DNA from: Limibacter armeniacum
GTDB taxonomy: Bacteria > Bacteroidota > Bacteroidia > Cytophagales > Flammeovirgaceae
Reading direction: 5' to 3'
DNA: 64,000 nucleotides
NCBI RefSeq assembly: GCF_036880985.1
Contig: NZ_JBAJNO010000009.1
Coordinates: 1,860,001 to 1,924,000 of the forward strand
The position numbers and the translations under genes are program-made. Positions 1 through 7,790 of the stretch are shown here, one piece after another. Under the pieces are notes generated by a model, which saw nothing but the letters and a program-made list of their open reading frames with translations, ran no database searches and was not told the DNA's origin. Positions within the stretch are counted from its first letter, which is position 1. Each line of letters starts with the position of its first letter.

Positions 1-312
1 CGCTTTAGCCTTCTTCAGCTCAGCTTCATACAGGTTGGGCATAATTCTGAAAAGAAGCTGTCCTTTTCTAACAGTCTGGCCTTCATCCACATAAATCTTT
101 TCCAGATAGCCTCTTTCTTGAGCACGAAGCTCAATGTGCTGTATTGATTTTATTTGGGACACATAATCTTTGGTAATTGAAGTATCCATTTTTATAGGGC
201 TTGTCACCAAAAACTTGGTAGCCTCTTTTTTCTCTTCTTTGTGTGATTCACAGCTTGTAGCGCACAGCAAAGCATACAAGCCCAAGCTCATGAGCATGAG
301 AATTCTCTTCAT
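1..312 (-). CDS. RND efflux periplasmic adaptor (HlyD/MFP family), N-terminal part
   Basis: This is the first 104 codons of a membrane-fusion protein that would bridge an inner-membrane RND pump and an outer-membrane channel. The gene runs off the left edge. The N-terminus MKRILMLMSLGLYALLCATSC is a lipoprotein signal with lipobox ATSC, so the mature protein should be lipid-anchored in the inner membrane. A biotinyl-lipoyl-like segment follows (ELRAQERGYLEKIYVDEGQ, then TVRKGQLLFRI), and then the start of the coiled-coil hairpin (YEAELKKAKA). The pump and channel genes should lie to the left, outside the window. Family assignment is firm; the exported substrate cannot be told. Confidence 0.85.
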   Translation of the reverse strand, partial: MKRILMLMSLGLYALLCATSCESHKEEKKEATKFLVTSPIKMDTSITKDYVSQIKSIQHIELRAQERGYLEKIYVDEGQTVRKGQLLFRIMPNLYEAELKKAKA

Positions 313-488
313 AATAATTTTGCTTTTAAAGCAGTAAATGTTGATTAATCTAAACCTAAGAGATGTATAAACACGATGCGCTGGATATCATGAGTAGCAT
401 AAGCATAATGCTACCGTGATTTCAGGCATAAAAAATACGCATAGGGAAAAGGCAGACAAAAGGAGATCTGTCTACGCAAAATAAGTCA

Positions 489-908
489 TCATATTCTCAA
501 AACTCGAAATTTGAGATATCGACTATAAGTTGGAAAATATGAAAAATGTCTTTTGTAGGGAGTAAACTTCTCGGTATAGTAGCTAAAAAGTCCCGAGTGG
601 ATATAAAAAGCAGTATGAAGGTCTTTATTGTACTCTAAATTCTTTTTAGAGTGAGAAGACTCGTTTTCTTCTTCCTCAATGTCGAGGAGATGACCTTTAT
701 TAGGTGCTTTTTTCTTACCCGACTGGGTAGCTTTGATGTGTAATGCAATGTCACTTTGGACTTTGCCCAAATTTGTTTGGTATGAACTATCAAGAACCTT
801 TACTTCCGAAAGGGCACTACGATCCTGATCTGTATTGGCATACAGTTGGCTAAGTCCACTTAGCAGGATAATGCAGAGCGATATAAAAATTCTAAGTAAA
901 GTTTTCAT
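489..908 (-). CDS. Small exported protein of unknown function
   Basis: This predicted 139-residue protein starts at the ATG at 908, which places a hydrophobic signal peptide at the N-terminus (MKTLLRIFISLCIILLSG, then SLYAN-like cleavage). An upstream ATG at 932 would add eight residues in front of the signal and is less likely. The mature part is polar, has a Lys/Glu/Ser-rich stretch around residues 65-90, and ends in an aromatic, basic, His-containing tail. I do not recognise a family. It lies directly upstream of the RND adaptor on the same strand, with about 180 bp between them, so a link with the efflux operon is possible. Many Bacteroidota efflux operons begin with a small exported protein, but no motif here proves that role. 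Confidence 0.6.
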   Translation of the reverse strand: MKTLLRIFISLCIILLSGLSQLYANTDQDRSALSEVKVLDSSYQTNLGKVQSDIALHIKATQSGKKKAPNKGHLLDIEEEENESSHSKKNLEYNKDLHTAFYIHSGLFSYYTEKFTPYKRHFSYFPTYSRYLKFRVLRI

Positions 909-919
909 AATTACGGCTT

Positions 920-950
920 CAAACTTATACAAAGTTGTTTATACAGGCAA
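920..950 (-). promoter_or_regulatory. Candidate Bacteroidota promoter, nearly leaderless
   Basis: Read on the minus strand, there is a -7 box TAAGTTTG (920-927) and a TTG -33 element (948-950) separated by 20 bases. This fits the phylum consensus. The expected transcription start lies only a few bases before the ATG at 908, so the message would be almost leaderless. Confidence 0.35.
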
Positions 951-1432
951 GATGAAAGTGTTAAAGGTTGTTACTTACTAGTGACAATTGTCATTGGAAT
1001 CAACCTATGGGGCTATCGAACACTCTACTGAAAATAATATTCTCTACATTATCATCAATATATAATAACCAAAAATTTTACTTGGAGAGGTACAGTTATT
1101 GATATGGTATTTCACGTAATTGAGAAATTGTTCATACTCTTTTTTTTAGTGTACTTTTTCAAGTCATTGAATGGTTGTATTTTGCAGCCACTATTAGCAT
1201 TATGGGAGTGAGGTAATTAAAACAACCACGATACACAACTGAATTTCAATCAAATGAAATCCATTCTGAAGTTCCAGTTTATTCCATCTCCATCATGGAT
1301 GCTTTAAAAAATTGCGACCATCAATAAAGTGTCGTTTAACCATGCATTAAAATGTCTTTTCCTGCCATGATGGGCTTAGACATTTCAAATGTGGACTTCA
1401 ATACTATCAGATTTATAAATACGCGAACAATA

Positions 1433-3880
1433 ATGTATTCAAAAGTTATTAAAATACTTTGGGTCCTATTTGGTTTGGGAGTGATTTGCGCTTTTATGTT
1501 TGCCATATCTCTTAAACAAAACTGGTTTAACCTTTACGGAGGATTTCCGGACCCAAGCGTACTGGAAAACCCTGAAACGGAACTAGCTTCCGAACTTTAC
1601 TCTGCTGACGGTGTAATGCTGGGCAAATACTTCCGTGAGAACAGGACTAACATTCGTTATGAAGACCTTTCTCCTAACCTGATTAAATCACTGTACGCCT
1701 CAGAAGATATCCGTTTTGACGAACACAGTGGTATTGACTTGCGTGCCACTGCGGCAATTCCATTCTCATTTCTAAGAGGTGTAAAGAGAGGGTCAAGTAC
1801 CTTGACGCAACAGTTGGCAAAAAACCTATTCAACACACGTCGTTCAGATGAGCTTAAAGGCAAACTGAGTGATGTTAAGTTGTTAGGTCTTGTCATCAAC
1901 AAATTCAAGGAGTGGATATTGGCTATAGAGCTTGAACGTTCTTACACCAAAAAGGAAATCATGGAAATGTATCTGAATACTGTTGACTTTGGCAGTAATG
2001 CTTTTGGTATTCAGGTAGCATCTCAAACCTTTTTCAATACTACTCCTGAAGACCTAACAATTCCCCAAGCGGCTACTTTGGTAGGTATCCTACAGGCACC
2101 GTCATATTACAGCCCACGTTTCCATCCAGACAGAGCAACTGTCGTTAGAAACAAAGTGATTGGTCAAATCAAGAAGTACTATGATGACTTAGACATTGAG
2201 CAGTCATTGGATATCACTATGGCTGACTTGGACTCAATGATGACTATCCCGATGGGACTACAGTATGAAGTTGAGAACCACACCAAAGGTTTAGCTCCTT
2301 ACTTCAGAGCGGAGGTTAAAAGAGAATTACTTAGACTGTTTGCTAACGACCCTGAACTTCAAGGTTATGACCTATTTGGGGATGGTCTGAAAATCTATAC
2401 AACAATTGACTCCCGTATGCAACGCTATGCTGAACAAGCTGTTGAGAAACACATGAAACAGCAGCAAAAGCTATTTTGGAGCCACTGGAAAGGACAAGGT
2501 GATCCGTGGATTGATAAAGAAGGAAAACCTTTGGAAGGCTTCCTTGAAAGAGCAATTAAGAGAACTGATGTTTACCGTACATTGAAAGCACAATACGGAA
2601 ACAATGCCAAGGCAATTGAAAAAGAGTTGAACCGCAAGAAGAAAATGAAAGTCTTCACGTGGAAAAATGACAAGTATGAAACTGATACAACTTTCAGCTC
2701 TTATGACTCACTGAGATATTACAAGCACTTCCTGCATACTGGCTTCATGGCTATGGACCCATACAATGGAGACATCAAAGCATGGGTAGGTGGTATCAAT
2801 TTCAAGTACTTCAAGTACGACCATGTAAGACAAAGTTACAGACAGCCTGGTTCAACTTTCAAACCAATGCTTTATTCAGCGGCATTGGAAGACAAGTTCA
2901 CACCTTGTACGCCAATTGTGGACGCGCCAATTACATTCACACCTGATGAAACAGGCAGTGGAGAACCTTGGACTCCTAAGAATGCAGACAACTACTCTGG
3001 AGAGACCATGACATTAAGACAAGCCATGGCCCGTTCGGTAAACACCTCTGCTGCATATCTGGTAAAAGTATTAGGTCCAAGAAGGCTTGCACAATATGCT
3101 AGAGACAAGTTTGGTTTCAAGGAAGTTCGTGATGACCTGTTTGGTTACATGATCTCCAACGATGATAAAGTAGCAGGCAAGACTGGTTACGACATGAAGC
3201 CGATACAGGCTGTACCGTCTCTATGTTTAGGTACAGAGGATGTTTCTGTATATGAAATGGTATCGGCTTACGGTACTTTCGTTAACAAGGGTACATGGAC
3301 TATGCCGCTATTCATTACTAGAATAGAAGACAAAGATGGCCGTATCCTGAAAGAGTTCACTCCTATGACTAAGGAGAGCTTGAATGAAAAAACTGCTTGG
3401 CTTATGACTTATATGCTAAGAGGTTCAAGTGAAGAGTCTGGAGGTACGTCTTTAAGACTGACACAATTCAACTTCAGAAGAGATCAGAAAAACTGGAAAA
3501 ACTTCCATGTAGGAGGCAAGACAGGTACAACAGCTAACTACTCTGATGCTTGGTTCATGGGAATGACAAAAGACCTTGTAGCAGGCGTATGGGTTGGTGG
3601 TGAAGACAGAAGTATCCACTTCCGTTCTATTCAGTATGGTCAAGGAGCAAGACAGGCACTTCCTGAATTTGCTTACTTTATGGAATCTGTTTACGGTGAT
3701 GAAGAGCTTTGCAAGGAACTTGGTTACTCAAGAGGCCTGTTCCCTGAGCCTTCCAAACCAATCGGCATAGACCTAGAATGTGGAGATATCGGTGATGTAG
3801 TCTCTGAAATTGAAGGAGACTCAGTCGAGGTCGACAAAGCATATGAAGTTCCTAAAGAAACCGACGACGGTATTCTATAA
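1433..3880 (+). CDS. Penicillin-binding protein 1A (bifunctional transglycosylase/transpeptidase)
   Basis: This class A PBP polymerises lipid II and cross-links peptidoglycan in the periplasm. From the ATG at 1433 it is 815 residues: one membrane anchor at about 8-27, a GT51 transglycosylase domain (EDIRFDEHSGID with catalytic Glu near 91, then STLTQQLAKNLF and ERSYTKKEIMEMYLN), and a transpeptidase domain. The transpeptidase has S-T-F-K near 474 (PGSTFKP), S-V-N near 535 and K-T-G-T near 696, so both active sites look intact. A start at 1352 would add 27 non-hydrophobic residues before the anchor and is less likely. The gene is monocistronic and is followed by a strong terminator. The length and motif order are normal for PBP1A. 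Confidence 0.93.
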   Translation: MYSKVIKILWVLFGLGVICAFMFAISLKQNWFNLYGGFPDPSVLENPETELASELYSADGVMLGKYFRENRTNIRYEDLSPNLIKSLYASEDIRFDEHSGIDLRATAAIPFSFLRGVKRGSSTLTQQLAKNLFNTRRSDELKGKLSDVKLLGLVINKFKEWILAIELERSYTKKEIMEMYLNTVDFGSNAFGIQVASQTFFNTTPEDLTIPQAATLVGILQAPSYYSPRFHPDRATVVRNKVIGQIKKYYDDLDIEQSLDITMADLDSMMTIPMGLQYEVENHTKGLAPYFRAEVKRELLRLFANDPELQGYDLFGDGLKIYTTIDSRMQRYAEQAVEKHMKQQQKLFWSHWKGQGDPWIDKEGKPLEGFLERAIKRTDVYRTLKAQYGNNAKAIEKELNRKKKMKVFTWKNDKYETDTTFSSYDSLRYYKHFLHTGFMAMDPYNGDIKAWVGGINFKYFKYDHVRQSYRQPGSTFKPMLYSAALEDKFTPCTPIVDAPITFTPDETGSGEPWTPKNADNYSGETMTLRQAMARSVNTSAAYLVKVLGPRRLAQYARDKFGFKEVRDDLFGYMISNDDKVAGKTGYDMKPIQAVPSLCLGTEDVSVYEMVSAYGTFVNKGTWTMPLFITRIEDKDGRILKEFTPMTKESLNEKTAWLMTYMLRGSSEESGGTSLRLTQFNFRRDQKNWKNFHVGGKTGTTANYSDAWFMGMTKDLVAGVWVGGEDRSIHFRSIQYGQGARQALPEFAYFMESVYGDEELCKELGYSRGLFPEPSKPIGIDLECGDIGDVVSEIEGDSVEVDKAYEVPKETDDGIL

Positions 3881-3895
3881 TAAACTTATCAATAC

Positions 3896-3931
3896 AAAAA
3901 TCCCGAGTTGTTAAACAGCTCGGGATTTTTT
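3896..3931 (+). terminator. Intrinsic terminator after the PBP1A gene
   Basis: A stem of AAATCCCGAG against CTCGGGATTT with a short AT-rich loop is followed by a T run. It lies 15 bases past the PBP1A stop codon. Confidence 0.85.
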
Positions 3932-4126
3932 GTTATCATTTTTTTTACAAAAGGTAGTTGAGAAAGTCTCTTCCATTTCTTTACTTAATGTATCTTCTCA
4001 AATCTGAACTCAACTATACCTGAAATGGGTTCACTTTTCACTTAGATTTAGACCTACTACATACACAATAAATAAATCACCATACATATATAAACCACTT
4101 GTTCACAATACTCCTTCTTATACAAT

Positions 4127-4633
4127 ATGGAATACAACCCACTAGCCCATACTGAAATACCTGTCGGAGAACGCACCTTATTCAAGGTTGCAGGATCGGT
4201 CAAGACTCTTGTCAACTTTATGAAGGGACATACTCAACTCGACAACTTTATTGAGATTCATAAACCCATGCTGGATGAACTTTGTCACAGCGTCCTTCAC
4301 AATGTATTGCACCACCCCCAAAAACGTTACCGTATATCCATCGAAGGGCGGGGGCAGTCTTCAGGTGAAAGTACCCTTGCAAACATACAGCTCGCAGTAA
4401 TGCGCGCCCGCTTTGTAAGAGACAAGTTCCATGAGTACTTATTAAATTTTAAGGAAGGAAGTTACAGCATCCGGGACATGGTTATAAACAAGAGGCTATA
4501 TATTAGAGTTATAGATGTGTTGCCATACTATGATCAGGAAAAAGGAAAGACTTCTTGGACAGATGGTACAATTGACGCCCCCAAATACCAAAGAGGCAAA
4601 GTAAACGTCTATTATGAGTCTAAGAGTATTTGA
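4127..4633 (+). CDS. OmpA-C-like domain protein without signal peptide
   Basis: This is a 168-residue protein. Residues about 67-110 (YRISIEGRGQSS, then NIQLAVMRARFVRDKF) resemble the beta-alpha core of OmpA/MotB C-terminal peptidoglycan-binding domains, where the usual pattern is I-x-GHTD-x-G followed by N-x-x-LS-x-x-RA-x-x-V. The GHTD signature is degenerate here (GRGQSSG). No signal peptide or lipobox is visible at the N-terminus (MEYNPLAHTEIPVGERTLF), which is unusual for this fold. It could be cytoplasmic, could be the remnant of a longer protein, or could use an unrecognised export route. It stands between two terminators together with a 40-residue membrane peptide. The family call is an inference from pattern only. 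Confidence 0.5.
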   Translation: MEYNPLAHTEIPVGERTLFKVAGSVKTLVNFMKGHTQLDNFIEIHKPMLDELCHSVLHNVLHHPQKRYRISIEGRGQSSGESTLANIQLAVMRARFVRDKFHEYLLNFKEGSYSIRDMVINKRLYIRVIDVLPYYDQEKGKTSWTDGTIDAPKYQRGKVNVYYESKSI

Positions 4634-4706
4634 GGTTTGTAATCAAGCGTAAAATGTATCACCTTTGCGGATATAGAAAGCGCAATACTCACTAACAATC
4701 AAGCAT

Positions 4707-4829
4707 ATGGATAACAGTATCGTATATACCATCATCTTCATTTTCCTGATGAGTACACTTTTCCCAATGGCTGGATACTACATGGATTTCCGTCATAGAA
4801 AGAAAATGCATCAGCGAAAGCAGAAGTAA
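4707..4829 (+). CDS. 40-residue single-pass membrane peptide
   Basis: This small open reading frame encodes a hydrophobic helix of about 20 residues (SIVYTIIFIFLMSTLFPMAG) followed by a short, strongly basic tail ending HRKKMHQRKQK. The tail predicts a cytoplasmic C-terminus. It begins 73 bases after the OmpA-like gene and is followed within a dozen bases by a strong intrinsic terminator, the position expected of the last gene of a transcript. I do not recognise a family. Coding status is inferred from the membrane-protein-like sequence and its position. Confidence 0.5.
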   Translation: MDNSIVYTIIFIFLMSTLFPMAGYYMDFRHRKKMHQRKQK

Positions 4830-4840
4830 TGCTGATAAAC

Positions 4841-4877
4841 AAAAAAAGCTGACCAAGTAAATGGTCAGCTTTTTTTA
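4841..4877. terminator. Bidirectional terminator between the small ORF and rny
   Basis: A perfect 13-base stem (AAAAAAGCTGACC against GGTCAGCTTTTTT) has A and T runs on both sides, so it can end transcription from both directions. Confidence 0.85.
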
Positions 4878-4900
4878 ATTTATAACTCTATCTGTATTGA

Positions 4901-6499
4901 TTACTTCGCATAATTCACAGAACGCATCTCTCTGATAACTGTCACCTTGATCTGTCCAGGATATTGCATTTCCTTTTCGATCTTGTCAGCTACTTCAAAT
5001 GACAGTTGGCTTGCTTCTGTATCTGTTACATTCTCGGCATCCACCATCACTCTCAGTTCACGACCCGCCTGCATTGCATAACACTTGTTCACTCCTTTAA
5101 AGCTAAGTGCCATACTCTCCAGATCCTTCAATCGCTTGATATAAGATTCCATCATCTCACGTCTAGCTCCAGGACGAGAACCACTGATTGCATCACATGC
5201 CTGAACAATTGGAGAAATTAGTGTCGTCATTTCGACTTCATCATGGTGAGCTCCAATCGCATTACATACATCAGGATGCTCTCCGTATTTCTTTGCCAAG
5301 TTCATACCCAAGATTGCGTGAGGTACTTCTGGCTCTTCTGGCCATACTTTACCAATATCATGCAATAGTCCCGCACGCTTAGCCTGTTTTGCATTCAGCC
5401 CTAGCTCAGAAGCCATTGATGCTGCAAGCTTGGCTACTTCACGTGAGTGCTGTAACAGGTTCTGACCATAAGATGAACGGAAACGCATTCTACCAACCAT
5501 CTTGATCAGCTCAGGGTGCAATCCGTGAATACCTAGGTCGATCACTGTTCTTTCACCCAACTCAACGATTTCCTCTTCAATACTCTTACGAGTCTTGGTT
5601 ACTACTTCCTCGATTCTTGCAGGGTGAATACGTCCATCCGCTACCAAACGCTGAAGTGAAACTCTTGCGATTTCCCTTCTTACAGGATCAAATCCAGAAA
5701 TGATAATCGCTTCCGGTGTATCGTCCACAATAATCTCCACTCCTGTAGAGGCTTCCAGTGCACGGATATTTCTACCTTCACGACCGATGATTTTACCTTT
5801 CAAATCATCATTTTCAAGGTTGAATACTGATACACAGTTTTCAATCGCATGCTCTGCAGCCGTACGTTGAATTGTCGTAATGATCGTTTTCTTAGCTTCT
5901 TTGGTTGCAGTAAGCTTTGCTTCTTCCATAATGTTCTTAATATGGATTGATGCTTTGGTACGTGCCTCGTCCTGCAACGCTTCTACCAACTGCTCTCTTG
6001 CTTCGTCTGCTTTTAGGTTTGCAATCTTTTCCAGTTTGGAAACCTGCTCCTGACGCAACACTTCAGCCTCGTCCTTTGCCTTTATAGCTAATTGCTTTTG
6101 ATCTGCTACTTCATTGAAACGATCCTCCAACTCTGTATTCTGCTTCTTCAGTTGCTCTGATTGCTTTGCCAGCTGAGCTTCCTTCTGCTTCAGTTTCGCT
6201 TCGTTCTGCTTCAGTTTATTTTCGTACTGTTTCAGTCTGTTTTCATTAACACTGAGTTGGTTTTTACGCTTTGCAACATCACTATCAAAGTCAGACTTCA
6301 TCTTCAGGTATTTCTCCTTTGCCTCCAGTATCTTGCTTCGCTTATTGGCTTCTGCATCACTCTTAGCGTCCTCGATAAGCCTCTCTGCTTTTTGACGAGC
6401 ATCCGTCTCCATTTGCTTGAACACAAGCATCAGTAAATATCTGCCAATAACTACCCCTATAATCAGGGCAACTACTGCTGTTACTACAACTTCCATCAT
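4901..6499 (-). CDS. rny: Ribonuclease Y
   Basis: Endoribonuclease anchored to the inner membrane that starts mRNA decay. The 532 residues show an N-terminal transmembrane helix (about 4-25), a long Lys/Glu/Gln-rich coiled coil (about 30-200), a KH RNA-binding domain with the G-R-E-G loop near 239-242, and an HD phosphohydrolase domain. The HD metal ligands include His351 (LLQHSREVA) and His380-Asp381 (AGLLHDIGK), with a further His-His pair in GAHHDEVE. The length matches RNase Y of other bacteria. It is the last gene of a pheT, coiled-coil protein, zapA, rny series on the same strand, an arrangement common in Bacteroidota. The start at MMEVVV may be either of two adjacent Met codons. Confidence 0.95.
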   Translation of the reverse strand: MMEVVVTAVVALIIGVVIGRYLLMLVFKQMETDARQKAERLIEDAKSDAEANKRSKILEAKEKYLKMKSDFDSDVAKRKNQLSVNENRLKQYENKLKQNEAKLKQKEAQLAKQSEQLKKQNTELEDRFNEVADQKQLAIKAKDEAEVLRQEQVSKLEKIANLKADEAREQLVEALQDEARTKASIHIKNIMEEAKLTATKEAKKTIITTIQRTAAEHAIENCVSVFNLENDDLKGKIIGREGRNIRALEASTGVEIIVDDTPEAIIISGFDPVRREIARVSLQRLVADGRIHPARIEEVVTKTRKSIEEEIVELGERTVIDLGIHGLHPELIKMVGRMRFRSSYGQNLLQHSREVAKLAASMASELGLNAKQAKRAGLLHDIGKVWPEEPEVPHAILGMNLAKKYGEHPDVCNAIGAHHDEVEMTTLISPIVQACDAISGSRPGARREMMESYIKRLKDLESMALSFKGVNKCYAMQAGRELRVMVDAENVTDTEASQLSFEVADKIEKEMQYPGQIKVTVIREMRSVNYAK

Positions 6500-6628
6500 G
6501 TTTACACCAGTTTTGAAATACCTCGCATCATATTTAATGCAAGGTTACCATCTATAAAATCTGGCTTCGGGTAAGTTTGCTTTATACAGATTCTTAAGGA
6601 AGCAATATTTAAAAGCAAGTAGGCAAGT
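6500..6628 (-). other. zapA-rny spacer with two hairpins; possible small RNA or leader
   Basis: The spacer holds an 8-bp hairpin close to the rny start (6521-6544; CCTTGCAT against ATGCGAGG with one G-U pair). A second, weaker stem (TTGCTT against AAGCAA) lies nearer zapA. In E. coli the 6S RNA gene lies directly downstream of zapA, so a 6S-like RNA is worth testing. The structure seen here is not diagnostic. Confidence 0.2.
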
Positions 6629-6928
6629 TCAGATTTCTGGGTTTTCCTGTCCGCTGGTATTCAGACCAGACAAAATCAGGCTGTTCAGCCCGCTCAGCAT
6701 TGCAACTGCTTCGGCTTCCTCTTCAGCCCGTCCCATACTTTCAACCAAAATATCGAAAGCAGTCATGGCCAAGAGATCCGCAGTACTAGCAATGCCCAAA
6801 CGTTTGCGTTTCAGCTCAATTTTTTCGTTCAAGGTATACGCAGCCTTCCTCAGGAGTTTCTCTTCCTGAGCATCGGCAATCAACGTATATTCCCGTTCAC
6901 ATATTTTTATTTTAATCTGACTTTTCAT
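6629..6928 (-). CDS. zapA: Cell division protein ZapA
   Basis: ZapA binds FtsZ and bundles protofilaments at the division site. The 99-residue protein from the ATG at 6928 begins MKSQIKIKICEREYTLIA, the short beta-hairpin typical of ZapA, followed by the helical dimerisation segment (EEKLLRKAAYTLNEKIELKR) and a C-terminal helix. An ATG five codons upstream (6943) is less likely, because ZapA proteins normally begin right at the first strand. It lies between a coiled-coil protein gene and rny on the same strand. Length and order are normal for the family. Confidence 0.85.
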   Translation of the reverse strand: MKSQIKIKICEREYTLIADAQEEKLLRKAAYTLNEKIELKRKRLGIASTADLLAMTAFDILVESMGRAEEEAEAVAMLSGLNSLILSGLNTSGQENPEI

Positions 6929-7178
6929 AGAAATATTTTGCACTCTAACTGATACCTACAACAAATGATACCAGTAGCATTTCTATTCCCCACTAACTTT
7001 CACTTACCGACTTTTCCTTAAGCTTCCCCTCTGCCGATTAGTTACAATTCTAGCAAATTTCAATTGATATGAAAAATAGATAATTTTTTAGTGGGTTCCT
7101 GTTCTTTCTTCAATTTTATATCTCGGAACCTTTAAATTTCACCTATCCTACATCCAATTTTAGTGGTACTTCCCCTCC

Positions 7179-7727
7179 TCAATTGCCTTTATTACTAGTC
7201 AGTTCTTCCTGCAACAAATCTCTTTCAAATTCTAGTTCCTCAAGCTGCTTCAGTTGATTTTCAAGCTTTTCCTTCAGTTGGTTCATCTGTACTTCCTGAG
7301 TGGTGAGTGTGTACTCCTGCTGCTCAAGGTGCAGCTCCAGTTCTTGTTTCACAGAAGATGCTTCACTACAAGCCTGCTTAAGTTCCTCAATTTGTTTTTC
7401 CTTCTCCTGACTTTTTTCAAGCAACGCCTCTATCTCCTCATTCAAAGCTGTAACAATCGCTACTTTCTCCTGCAACTTCGCATTAACCTCCCAAAATGTT
7501 TGTTTCAGGTCACTTAGCTGTTCAGTACGGGTATCCAACATTCTCTGAAGCTCATCATTATGCGCTTGCATCTGTTGCAGCTGCTCCATTGCCTCTGCCA
7601 ACTGTGTTTCCATTAGCTGACGCTGCCTTATGTTATTTTCATTATGAACACGGGTTTCAGTCAATTCTTGCAGCAATGTGCGAATATTGGTTTCCAGTAC
7701 AGAAATGTTAGTCGAAAGTTTGCTCAT
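7179..7727 (-). CDS. Cytoplasmic coiled-coil protein next to zapA
   Basis: This 182-residue protein from the ATG at 7727 is almost entirely predicted coiled coil, rich in Gln, Glu and Leu with heptad spacing throughout, and lacks a signal peptide or membrane segment. It sits between pheT and zapA on the same strand. Its position and composition suggest a structural partner of the ZapA/FtsZ ring, comparable to ZapB, but ZapB is much shorter (about 80 residues) and no sequence identity can be claimed. An upstream ATG at 7751 would overlap the hairpin after pheT and is less likely. The function is an inference from position. Confidence 0.7.
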   Translation of the reverse strand: MSKLSTNISVLETNIRTLLQELTETRVHNENNIRQRQLMETQLAEAMEQLQQMQAHNDELQRMLDTRTEQLSDLKQTFWEVNAKLQEKVAIVTALNEEIEALLEKSQEKEKQIEELKQACSEASSVKQELELHLEQQEYTLTTQEVQMNQLKEKLENQLKQLEELEFERDLLQEELTSNKGN

Positions 7728-7753
7728 AATCACAGTCTGAAAAACGAACAAAC

Positions 7754-7777
7754 AAGCAGCAGGAATCCCTGCTGCTT
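7754..7777 (-). terminator. Hairpin after pheT, partial terminator
   Basis: A perfect 10-bp GC-rich stem (AAGCAGCAGG against CCTGCTGCTT) has a 4-base loop and is followed on the minus strand by GTTTGTTCG, a weak U tract. It may lower readthrough from pheT into the coiled-coil gene. Confidence 0.5.
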
Positions 7778-7790
7778 GCCATAGTGAAAT

